Assembly (NCBI GenBank): GCA_013697245.1
Contig: JACCXH010000041.1
Coordinates: 1 to 45,816, forward strand
Direction of reading: 5' to 3'
Source: Bacteroidota bacterium
Lineage (GTDB): Bacteria > Bacteroidota > Bacteroidia > B-17B0 > Aurantibacillaceae
Length of the DNA stretch: 45,816 bases
The position numbers were made by a program, and so were the translations under genes. The notes beneath the pieces were generated by a model. It was not told the origin of the DNA. It did no database searches and saw only the letters and a list, made by a program, of their open reading frames with translations. Positions 34,741 to 42,630 of the stretch are shown in pieces; position 1 is the stretch's first letter; the number at the start of each line of letters is the position of its first letter.

Positions 34741-36312
34741 CTACTTTACTCTTTTTGGTGTTATTAATATTAAATAGTTTAATCCAACGCCAGTATTTTT
34801 GTCAGATAATTCGAATAAATCAGCCTTATTTACAAGAACTGCTTTTTTGTTTAAAGGATTATTGTTTCTAAACTGAGTGGAATCAATGTTTGTCGAAACA
34901 AAATCAAAGCTCTCAATTGTATCTTTACTCCCCATACAACTAAATAATTTAACTCTATCCTTTTGAACACTAAAATTGTAAACAACACCTTTTTTTGACC
35001 TTACCTCTAATATATTTTCGGTTTCGTATTTATAAAAAATCAAAGAAGGCAAGGCAAAAAGGAATACTCCGGCTAAAAAATATTTCAGATCAAAGCCTTG
35101 TTTCAATTCAAAAAGTACGATCAAAAATAATCCTGACAAAAGCCAAACCCTTGAATATTGAAAGAAAAACGGTGCGACTGCAAATTTATAAATAGGTATA
35201 TTACAAAGAAGGAACATTATAAAACAAAGCAAGGTCATTTTTTTTGCTGGAAAATAATTTTGAAAAAAGATAAAAGGCAAAAAAATCATCAAACCGTAAA
35301 CGGTTGAATATTTATTTAAGATCGCTAATACTAATAACGCTATAGCAAACGTGATGAATTGATTTTTTCGCACGATGGTGGTTACAAAAACACTAAAAAC
35401 AAAGGCATAAACAACTAATTGTATCGTCACGGCAATAATCGTTGAGTTAATGAACGGCGAAGGATTTAAATAGGGATGAAAAACAAAGGCATTTAGTAAA
35501 AAAGTGTAAATGCTTTGGTTATAATAAGAAAAAGGTTCGGTGATATCGTTTGCTGCGAGGCGCGGAAATACATCCATATAATAGTAGTTCATCACAGTGT
35601 TTCCAACAACAAAATAAACGACAATCTGTAATAACAAAGTAAAGCAAACTATCCATCCAAGCGCTTTCCAATCTTTTTTAAAAAGAAAAACAATAGCGAT
35701 AAATGCAGGAAAGATCTTTAAGGCAAATAAAAAGGCAATGATCAAACCTATTCTTATTTTGTTATTATTTTGCCAGGCTATATAAAATTCAAATAGTAAA
35801 GCAGTTATTAAAAGATACGTTTGCCCATGGTGAAAGTTAGAATAAAGGGGTTGGAAAAAAATAAAAGGCAACAAATAAAATGCCAGACTGAACACCTTAA
35901 TTGCTTTGATCAATCTTTCTAACGAAAAACAAAAAACTACAAGACCAAGAAAGCTAAAAATTAATTTGGCGATTGGTAATTTTAGAAAAGTAAACGGCCA
36001 ATAAAAGATCAATGAAAAAGGAGGAACCGGTGCGTAGTTCTCAAGAAATGGGCCTGCTTCATAATTTCGTATCTCGACATTAAAAAAATGGAGATCCTGA
36101 TAGAATTTTAATGGATCAATTCCTTCTCGCCAAAATTTGCTGCCGTAATAGTAATTACCAAAATCGCCAATGGGATGTTTAAATGTAAAGGCCAAAAGGA
36201 TCGTTCCGAACAGAAGAAAAGAATAAATAAATTTCCGGGAACTGAGATCCTGAAATCTATTTTCAAAAAACCCGGCAGATCCTATTCTAGCAACATTTCC
36301 TGTGGTACTCAA
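34741..36312 (-). CDS. GT87-like (DUF2029) integral membrane glycosyltransferase
   Basis: 523 residues with about ten membrane segments and a C-terminal soluble tail. The conserved first extracytoplasmic loop has an acidic residue pair ('HPIGDFGNYYYGSKFWREG'). 'NFHHGQTYLLITALLFEFYI', 'FALKIFPAF' and 'YYNQSIYTFLLNAF' follow, all typical of GT87/DUF2029. GT87 enzymes use polyprenyl-phosphate sugars such as polyprenyl-phosphate mannose on the periplasmic side. The start must be TTG at 36312: an in-frame TAG precedes it at 36316-36318 and the next ATG is far inside. It begins 13 bp after the M1 peptidase stop, so the peptidase may share the transcript, and its stop abuts the flippase start. Confidence 0.8.
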   Translation of the reverse strand: MSTTGNVARIGSAGFFENRFQDLSSRKFIYSFLLFGTILLAFTFKHPIGDFGNYYYGSKFWREGIDPLKFYQDLHFFNVEIRNYEAGPFLENYAPVPPFSLIFYWPFTFLKLPIAKLIFSFLGLVVFCFSLERLIKAIKVFSLAFYLLPFIFFQPLYSNFHHGQTYLLITALLFEFYIAWQNNNKIRIGLIIAFLFALKIFPAFIAIVFLFKKDWKALGWIVCFTLLLQIVVYFVVGNTVMNYYYMDVFPRLAANDITEPFSYYNQSIYTFLLNAFVFHPYLNPSPFINSTIIAVTIQLVVYAFVFSVFVTTIVRKNQFITFAIALLVLAILNKYSTVYGLMIFLPFIFFQNYFPAKKMTLLCFIMFLLCNIPIYKFAVAPFFFQYSRVWLLSGLFLIVLFELKQGFDLKYFLAGVFLFALPSLIFYKYETENILEVRSKKGVVYNFSVQKDRVKLFSCMGSKDTIESFDFVSTNIDSTQFRNNNPLNKKAVLVNKADLFELSDKNTGVGLNYLILITPKRVK

Positions 36313-36325
36313 AAACTAATTTTAA

Positions 36326-38758
36326 TTAATCAATTAATAATTTCCGATCGTATACCAACACATTTTCGCTTTCTATTTTTATAAAATAAGTGCCTTTTAT
36401 AAATTGACTTATATCCAGGCTGGTAACCTTGGTGGAGATCGCCCTTTTCATCAAGATCTTTCCTTCGATATTATAAACACTTAAAACATATTCTTTTTTT
36501 AATTCTTGTGTAAATTCAACCGTGCACTTATGTTTAGCAGGATTAGGATATACATTTACACCCACGTTATTTTTTACGTTTTCAATTAACCCCACCGAAC
36601 TGGTGTCGGTAGAATTACCAAAAGCATATTCTCCTAACTTTAAAGTATCTACTTCTATATACCCCGCTTTTATGCTCGTAATATTTTTTGTCATGTATTT
36701 TACCACTTTCCAATCATCTGCCGCATTAGCTCTATAAAACAAGCGAACGCTATCGCCATTTACAATAGTTAATAGTGTATCCATATATGCATATGATCCG
36801 GCTAATACTTTGCTTCCATCGTAATTGAATCCTCCCTTTGCATAAAAACCCGGAGAAAGAATACCTTCCACTTTCCAATAATGCTGATTGGAGAGTTTAT
36901 GATTTGCGGGATTATTTTTAAACGGATCTGGCTTAACGTAATTATGCACTACACGCACTAAACTCGAATCCAAACCTTTATTCTTTACTCTTATAGTTAC
37001 TTTACCAAGAGTATAATTAACATTGGTAACAATTTTAATTGTTTTGTATTCATGCGATGTGGCATCGCCAATTTTACTATCGTAATTTAAAGCAGAGTAA
37101 ACAGGGTTGTATGGAATATTAACGGTAAATGTTCCGGTTGCGCCATTCATGGTTACCGTTCTGGTAACAGCCGACCAATCGCTCTTAAAAAATTTAATTT
37201 CCAAAGGCACGCTATTATGCAATACGTTTGTGCCATATGTTTTTTGTTTTATGGCAATAACAGCATCAAAACTTGTTGGTGTTATTTGGTTATATTTAAT
37301 GGAGTCAACTGCAAAATGCGACCAGCCACCACCTAAAACCCAGTTATTAAAAAAGTCGGTAAGGTTTTGTCCGCTGCTTGTTTGAAGGTAATTTCTAAAC
37401 TCAATACTATTTAAGCTTTTAAGTTTGTTTTGTTGCAAGATATATTTTAAACCGGTAAAAAAAGCAGCATCTCCCATGTAACCTCTTAATGTATGAGCCA
37501 CATCGGCACCTTTTTTATAAACGTGGTCGCCATAGGTTAAACTAAAAGGAATGCCACTAATTGCCCTGAAACCTCCTTCTTTATGATGAAGGAATTGTAA
37601 TAACACATCATGTTCGGTTTTTACTGCATTTAAATATTTTGCGGTACCATATTGCCATTCTAAGAACATGTACGAACTAAATGTTGCCATGCCTTCGTTT
37701 ATCCACATATCTTCCTGTGTTTCGCAGGTAACAAGATCGCCCCACCAATGATGAGATAATTCATGTGCCATAAGATCGGCTTCGTAAGTTAAACTGCCAA
37801 TTGTTGCGCGTGGATATGAGATAGAAGTTACATGTTCCATAGCGCCACTATTAAATGGAACTAAAGTGTATCCAAAACGGTTCCAATAATAAGGGCCATA
37901 ATAATTTTCGAAGCCGTTGATGCAGTTCTTTAAATGAACAAATCCGTTCTTCATACCGGTAGTATCATTTTTAACGCCAACCAACGTAATTGGCTTAACA
38001 CCGTTCATGGCATTGATGGTCCAGTTTACCTGTGTGTAATTTGCAACAGCAATACTTGCTAAATAAGAAGGTATCTCATCATTCAATACCCATTTACGTG
38101 TCCGTTTATTAGAGACAATTACATCAGAAATTAATTGTCCGTTACAATATGCCCTTCTGGTTGTATCGCAGGTAATATTATATTCGTATTTACTTCTTTC
38201 AACAAAATTGTCAAAACATGGATACCAAACCCGTCCGTAATTATGTGGTTTGGCCCCAAAACCAACTCCTAAATTATACGCGTATTGATTACCGCCATTA
38301 TTATCAAAATAAAATCCACCCCAACCACTTGGATCGCCCTGTGGCAAACCATGATAATAAACACTAAATATAGATGTATCGGTTATGTTTTTTGGTGCCG
38401 TAAAATTTATCTTTAAAATGGTATCATTATAATTATAGGTCAATAAAGTAGAATTTTCTTTAACAGAGTCTATTAATAATTTTAAAAGATCAAAACGAAT
38501 ATAATTCTGGTTATTTAATTTCGGAGCGAATCTTATTTGCGTATTGCCAAAAATATTTTTGGTGGTAAAATTGCCGATCTCGAGATTGATGGTATACTTT
38601 AAGATATCAAAAGTATCGCTACGGTGGTTTTCTGGACTATAATAAATGCTGCTTAAAATCCGGTCATTTTTACCGGCCTGGCAACCAAATTTTTGTGCTG
38701 AAACTTTTGTACATATAAATGCTACAAAAATGCATACGATCTTCGCGTAATTTCTCAT
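36326..38758 (-). CDS. M1-family metallopeptidase exported by the T9SS (type A sorting domain)
   Basis: 810 residues. A signal peptide (to ~residue 22, 'KVSAQ') is followed by the M1 N-terminal beta domain, the exopeptidase motif 'GAMEH' (305-309) and the zinc site H332-E333-L-S-H336 with third ligand E355 ('HELSHHWWGD', 'WINEGMATF'), spaced exactly as HEXXH-x18-E. The C-terminal ~75 residues ('VYPNPAKHKCTVEF', 'YNIEGKIL', 'FIKGTYFIKIES') are a type A Por-secretion domain, so it acts outside the cell, removing N-terminal residues from peptides or proteins. It precedes the GT87-like gene by 13 bp on the same strand, and may be either the first gene of that operon or an independent neighbour. 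Confidence 0.93.
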   Translation of the reverse strand: MRNYAKIVCIFVAFICTKVSAQKFGCQAGKNDRILSSIYYSPENHRSDTFDILKYTINLEIGNFTTKNIFGNTQIRFAPKLNNQNYIRFDLLKLLIDSVKENSTLLTYNYNDTILKINFTAPKNITDTSIFSVYYHGLPQGDPSGWGGFYFDNNGGNQYAYNLGVGFGAKPHNYGRVWYPCFDNFVERSKYEYNITCDTTRRAYCNGQLISDVIVSNKRTRKWVLNDEIPSYLASIAVANYTQVNWTINAMNGVKPITLVGVKNDTTGMKNGFVHLKNCINGFENYYGPYYWNRFGYTLVPFNSGAMEHVTSISYPRATIGSLTYEADLMAHELSHHWWGDLVTCETQEDMWINEGMATFSSYMFLEWQYGTAKYLNAVKTEHDVLLQFLHHKEGGFRAISGIPFSLTYGDHVYKKGADVAHTLRGYMGDAAFFTGLKYILQQNKLKSLNSIEFRNYLQTSSGQNLTDFFNNWVLGGGWSHFAVDSIKYNQITPTSFDAVIAIKQKTYGTNVLHNSVPLEIKFFKSDWSAVTRTVTMNGATGTFTVNIPYNPVYSALNYDSKIGDATSHEYKTIKIVTNVNYTLGKVTIRVKNKGLDSSLVRVVHNYVKPDPFKNNPANHKLSNQHYWKVEGILSPGFYAKGGFNYDGSKVLAGSYAYMDTLLTIVNGDSVRLFYRANAADDWKVVKYMTKNITSIKAGYIEVDTLKLGEYAFGNSTDTSSVGLIENVKNNVGVNVYPNPAKHKCTVEFTQELKKEYVLSVYNIEGKILMKRAISTKVTSLDISQFIKGTYFIKIESENVLVYDRKLLID

Positions 38759-38820
38759 AACCTAAATTTATGAAAAATATCTTTACGAAAAACAGGCTGC
38801 TTTGTTGCAAAAACATAAAA

Positions 38821-38954
38821 TTTAACCACATAGGTTAGAAGAAAGATTTTTATGCCTAGAGTAAAGCTTAGGCTTTTCTTCGCCTAAGGCGAAGAAACTA
38901 TGAGTGCTTTTTTGAAACTTTTGGTTTAATTTTTTATGTGTCTATGTGGTTAAA
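38821..38954. repeat. 134-bp inverted-repeat element (MITE/REP-like) at the 3' end of hldD
   Basis: Perfect 13-bp terminal inverted repeats, TTTAACCACATAG (38821-38833) and CTATGTGGTTAAA (38942-38954), enclose a non-coding interior. Inside is a near-perfect palindrome (38875-38897, 11-bp arms around one central base, core CTTCGCC/GGCGAAG) and a weaker GCCTA...TAGGC pair (38854-38858, 38869-38873). The right repeat overlaps the hldD stop codon (TAA at 38952-38950), so the element supplies the end of that gene. No target-site duplication is obvious, and no second copy is in the window. Confidence 0.6.
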
Positions 38955-39915
38955 AATAATTCCCTTTAATAAGGTAATTGGTAACATAGTCGTTTACCCC
39001 TTCCTCCAGACTGGTAAAATTTTTTGAATAACCGGCGTTTATTAATTTACTCATGTTGGCTTCGGTAAAATATTGGTATTTATCCCTAATATCAATCGGC
39101 GTATCAATAAACTCAATATTAGGCTCAATATTTAGGGCTTTAAATGTGGCATTGGCAAGATCTAAAAAGGTGCGGGCCTTACCGCTGCCTAAATTATAAA
39201 TACCATTTTTTACAATATTAGAATATAAGAACCAAATCACATTTACCACATCTTTTACATAGACAAAATCGCGTAATTGTCCGCCATCTGTATAATTAGG
39301 GTTATGCGAACGGAATAATTTTACTTTACCTGTATTATTTATCTGGTGAAAAGAATGGAAGATCACAGACGCCATTCTGCCTTTATGATATTCATTAGGG
39401 CCATACACATTAAAGAATTTTAGTCCGTACCAATTTGGCGGCGTTTGTTTTTGTTGTAAAGCCCATTTATCAAAATCGTTCTTGCTCTCGCCATAAAGGT
39501 TCAACGGTTTTAAAAGTGGGATCTTAGTTTCATCATCATCATAACCGTGTTCGCCCAAACCATAAGTAGCGGCCGACGAAGCATAGATCATAGAAATTTG
39601 GTTCTTCGCACAAATACTCCAAATAGCTTTGGTATAATTTAAATTAAGCTCATTTAAAATATGTACATCTTTTTCGGTAGTATCGGTTCTTGCACCAATG
39701 TGTATAACATGACTAACAATATTGTGATTCTTATCAAACCACTCAATAAAATGTTTACGTTCAATCTTTTGGTAAAAGGTCTTTAACGTATAGTTGGGCT
39801 GTTTTTCGCTTATCGAAAAATCATCCACCAATATCAAATTATTAACCCCTTCAGAGTTAAATTTTGAAATTATGCAACTACCAATAAACCCTGCCGAACC
39901 TGTAATAACGATCAT
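38950..39915 (-). CDS. hldD: ADP-L-glycero-D-manno-heptose 6-epimerase
   Basis: 321 residues, the usual length. The enzyme epimerises ADP-D-glycero-D-manno-heptose to the L-form for lipopolysaccharide inner core. The NAD(P)-binding Rossmann motif is 'GSAGFIGS' (G6, G9, G12). Family-specific 'HIGARTDTTE', 'YASSAATYG', the catalytic Y141-x3-K145 in 'NLYGESKND' and 'FNVYGPNEYHKGRMASV' all match HldD/RfaD. It belongs to envelope biogenesis and lies just upstream of the M1 peptidase on the same strand, separated by an inverted-repeat element whose end contributes the stop codon. Other heptose genes are not in the window. Confidence 0.93.
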   Translation of the reverse strand: MIVITGSAGFIGSCIISKFNSEGVNNLILVDDFSISEKQPNYTLKTFYQKIERKHFIEWFDKNHNIVSHVIHIGARTDTTEKDVHILNELNLNYTKAIWSICAKNQISMIYASSAATYGLGEHGYDDDETKIPLLKPLNLYGESKNDFDKWALQQKQTPPNWYGLKFFNVYGPNEYHKGRMASVIFHSFHQINNTGKVKLFRSHNPNYTDGGQLRDFVYVKDVVNVIWFLYSNIVKNGIYNLGSGKARTFLDLANATFKALNIEPNIEFIDTPIDIRDKYQYFTEANMSKLINAGYSKNFTSLEEGVNDYVTNYLIKGNYF

Positions 39916-39973
39916 AATTAGTTTTGTGATGTAAAGTTAATTAAAAATAATGAAAGAGAAATGCAACCATGAA

Positions 39974-40137
39974 TTGCTCCGGAGGAGCAAAATATTTACA
40001 GAAATAATTATTAGCGGTCGGCGTGCCGGAGGTACGCAACATTATTGTGATAATTTGATCTTTTGTTTCACACCTCCGGTGCGATATTTTGTGCGCTTAT
40101 ACGTGTTTTTAAAATGTTTGGCTCCTCCGGAGCCAAA
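39974..40137. repeat. Four-hairpin symmetric REP/BIME-like cluster
   Basis: The 318-bp gap between divergent hldD and the acyl-CoA synthetase gene holds four short hairpins with 3-nt loops and CTCC/GGAG-type stems. H1: TTGCTCC-GGA-GGAGCAA (39974-39990). H2: GCGTGCC-GGA-GGTACGC (40021-40037, one G-T pair). H3: CACC-TCC-GGTG (40071-40081). H4: TTTGGCTCC-TCC-GGAGCCAAA (40117-40137). H1 and H4 are inverted counterparts, as are H2 and H3, so the whole block is a large inverted repeat. I recall similar sequences between genes in other Bacteroidota genomes. No coding function; an apparent open frame here is the repeat in translation. Confidence 0.7.
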
Positions 40138-40233
40138 AAAAGTAAAATTTGTATCGGAATGGCAACAAAAATCCGGCGCCTCAAAAGATCTATTTTGTTA
40201 TTCGCTTAATTTTATAGAAATTAGAATTAAATT

Positions 40234-42009
40234 ATGGAGATAAAAAGAGTTTTTGATATTTTAGATACGCTTAAAAAAACCTCAACAAAAGAGGATATCT
40301 TAAGTGGTAAAGTAAATAAAAAGTGGGTAAAGTATAGCATTAGCGATTTTGTAAATAATGCCAATTATGTTAGCTCTGCGCTTTTACATTTGGGTTTACA
40401 AAGTGGCGATAACCTTGCTATCATGGCTAGTAACATGCCCGAATGGAATTTTGTAGATTATGGTTCGCAACAAGTGGCCATGCCATCGGCCCCTATTTTT
40501 CCAACCATTAGTGCCGAAGACCTTAAATATATTTTAAACCACAGCCAGGCTAAAATTATTTTTATTTCAGAAAGATCTACTTATCAAAAACTGGCAAGTA
40601 TGGAGGGCGAACTGCCATATTTAAAATATGTGTTCAGTTTTCACCCAATAGAAGGCGTTAAAAATTTTTCTGAATTTTTAGAATTAGGTAAACAAAATCT
40701 TGACCTGGATAAAATAGAACAAATTAAAAACAAAGTTACCGAAAACGACCTGCTTACTATATTATACACATCTGGCACAACCGGCCAGCCAAAAGGTGTG
40801 ATGATCTCGCATAAAAATTTGGTAAGCAATGTTATGATCTGTAAAGACATTGCTCCTTTTGTGGACAGGTGGCGTGCTTTAAGTTTTTTACCGCTCAATC
40901 ATGTTTACGAACGTTTTTTAAATACACTTTATTTATACCATAATGTAAGTATTTATTATGCCGAAAGTTTTGAGACCATTGGCGATAATTGCCGCGAATT
41001 GCATCCCGAAATTTTTGTGGCCGTGCCGCGTGTGTTGGAGCGTGTGTTGGAAAAGATCATTTCGGCCGGCGAAAAATTAAGCGGCTTTAAAAAAATGATT
41101 TTTGACTGGAGCGTACGGTTGGCCGAAAAATATGAATTAGATGGCGCCAACGGACCCTGGTTCGAATTTCAACGAAAAATTTGCGACACCCTGGTCTATT
41201 CAAAATGGCGCGCAGCAGTTGGTGGAAAAGTGGAAGTGATCGTTAGTGGCGGTGCAGCTCTTAATCCGCGCATTGAAAGAATTTTTGCCTGCGCCAATTT
41301 AAAATTACTGCAGGGCTATGGTTTAACCGAAACCTGTGTTGTGGTTGCCGTTAACCGTTTAGGAAAAGGCAATATGATGTTTGGCACCGTGGGTAAAGTG
41401 GTAGAGAACTCAGAAGTAAAAATAGCAGAAGAAGATGGCGAGATCTTAATGAAAGGGCCAAGCCTGATGTTGGGATATTATAAAAACCCCGAAGCAACGG
41501 CAGAAGCAATTGATCCTCAAGGTTGGTTCCATACCGGTGATATTGGAAAATTTATTGATGGCAAATTTTTAAAAATTACCGATCGTAAAAAAGAGATCTT
41601 TAAAAGCAGTGCAGGCAAATACATTTCGCCGGTAGCTATTGAAAATAAATTAAAAGAGTGTAAGTATATTGAACATTGCATGGTAATTGGTGAAGGGCAA
41701 AAATATGCTTCGGCTTTAATTATACCATCTATGTTAAATTTAAAAGAGCATTTTAATAAAAATAATATTGAGTGGCCGGGTAATGATGCCGTGCATGCGC
41801 ATGACGAGGTTAAAAAAATAATAAACGCTCATATTAAAGCCATTAATGCAACATTGGCGCCTTACGAACAATTAAAGCGTACACAATTAATTAAAGGTAA
41901 CTGGACAGTTGAGTCGGGAGAAATAACGCCAAAACTTAGCCTGAAACGGAAAATAATCGCCGAGAAAAACAAAGAGGTAATAGTTAAGATCTTTGGGGAA
42001 GGGGATTAG
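40234..42009 (+). CDS. Long-chain fatty acid-CoA ligase (AMP-forming)
   Basis: 591 residues, typical of bacterial long-chain acyl-CoA synthetases. The AMP-binding P-loop is 'YTSGTTGQPKGVMISHKN' (178-195). 'LQGYGLTETC', 'GWFHTGDIG' and 'ITDRKKEIFKSSAGKYISP' are the acyl-CoA synthetase A- and C-terminal signatures, and the catalytic lysine probably lies in 'LSLKRK' near the C-terminus. It activates fatty acids to acyl-CoA at the membrane for lipid synthesis or beta-oxidation; the crotonase at 18164-18952 could act downstream. Transcribed alone from the REP-containing gap, with no clear promoter visible. The gene at 42056 follows after 46 bp. Confidence 0.93.
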   Translation: MEIKRVFDILDTLKKTSTKEDILSGKVNKKWVKYSISDFVNNANYVSSALLHLGLQSGDNLAIMASNMPEWNFVDYGSQQVAMPSAPIFPTISAEDLKYILNHSQAKIIFISERSTYQKLASMEGELPYLKYVFSFHPIEGVKNFSEFLELGKQNLDLDKIEQIKNKVTENDLLTILYTSGTTGQPKGVMISHKNLVSNVMICKDIAPFVDRWRALSFLPLNHVYERFLNTLYLYHNVSIYYAESFETIGDNCRELHPEIFVAVPRVLERVLEKIISAGEKLSGFKKMIFDWSVRLAEKYELDGANGPWFEFQRKICDTLVYSKWRAAVGGKVEVIVSGGAALNPRIERIFACANLKLLQGYGLTETCVVVAVNRLGKGNMMFGTVGKVVENSEVKIAEEDGEILMKGPSLMLGYYKNPEATAEAIDPQGWFHTGDIGKFIDGKFLKITDRKKEIFKSSAGKYISPVAIENKLKECKYIEHCMVIGEGQKYASALIIPSMLNLKEHFNKNNIEWPGNDAVHAHDEVKKIINAHIKAINATLAPYEQLKRTQLIKGNWTVESGEITPKLSLKRKIIAEKNKEVIVKIFGEGD

Positions 42010-42055
42010 AGCCTGTATATATTAGCCGCAGGATTGTACTGATTTAATTTAAACA

Positions 42056-42553
42056 ATGACAGATTTTGAGAAAATAGCGCATTTAATTCGTTTTGGACTT
42101 CCCTTAAAAAAAATAAGTCATGAAACAATAATTGAATGGACTGATAAGAAAATAAATGATGAAAGATTTTCTGATATTTTCCTGACAAATAATTCAAATC
42201 AAATCATTGAGTCCTTTTCAAACAAAGTTGTTTGGGATTTTAATAATGTCGAAATAAGAAATCTTATTTTAAGTTATTACAATGAATACTTGAAAAACAA
42301 TGAAGATAAATGGTTTAAAATCGAAGAAGAGCTCTCCAATTATTTTGAATTATTAGAATACAATAACAGTAATGAAGCCGGTAATGACTTTCTATACATT
42401 CTCGCTGATGATATTTCTCTCCGAAAAGATGGTTATGGAAATTTTGTTGCCAATATGCCGGATTATTTAATAGAAAATTTGTCTGGTCACTCTAATTATA
42501 ATAAATTAAATGAACTTCTTACAAAAAATGGTCTCGTAGGATATAATATTTAA
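42056..42553 (+). CDS. Hypothetical soluble protein
   Basis: 165 residues, family not recognised. It lacks a signal peptide and membrane segments, is strongly acidic and Asn-rich, and mostly helical ('TDFEKIAHLIRFGLPLKKIS', 'RNLILSYYNEYLKNNEDKWF', 'IEEELSNYFELLEYNN'). The C-terminal part has 'DGYGNFVANMPDYLIENLSG'. Its AT content is higher than that of the acyl-CoA synthetase beside it, consistent with acquisition. Size and charge resemble immunity proteins of polymorphic toxins, but no toxin gene is adjacent, so that is only a thought. It stands alone between a 46-bp gap and a 77-bp gap before the convergent SPASM gene. Confidence 0.55.
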   Translation: MTDFEKIAHLIRFGLPLKKISHETIIEWTDKKINDERFSDIFLTNNSNQIIESFSNKVVWDFNNVEIRNLILSYYNEYLKNNEDKWFKIEEELSNYFELLEYNNSNEAGNDFLYILADDISLRKDGYGNFVANMPDYLIENLSGHSNYNKLNELLTKNGLVGYNI

Positions 42554-42630
42554 TAATCCTCTGTGCAATCCGCGAAATCTGTGGCTTTTTATGCACTTCG
42601 ACTAGTACCTTATTCGTATTATATTAGTAA

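Noticed and set aside
28212-36312. Interpretation of the operon as a ribosomal-peptide (RiPP) cluster
   Set aside because: No short precursor-like frame, leader-binding domain or dedicated peptidase is present in it; the GT87-like and flippase-like genes point to a lipid or glycan product.
39950-40243. A 97-residue open frame on the plus strand (LLRRSKIFTE...RRAGGTQH)
   Set aside because: It is the translation of the hairpin repeat cluster at 39974-40137 and overlaps the start of the acyl-CoA synthetase gene; not a gene.
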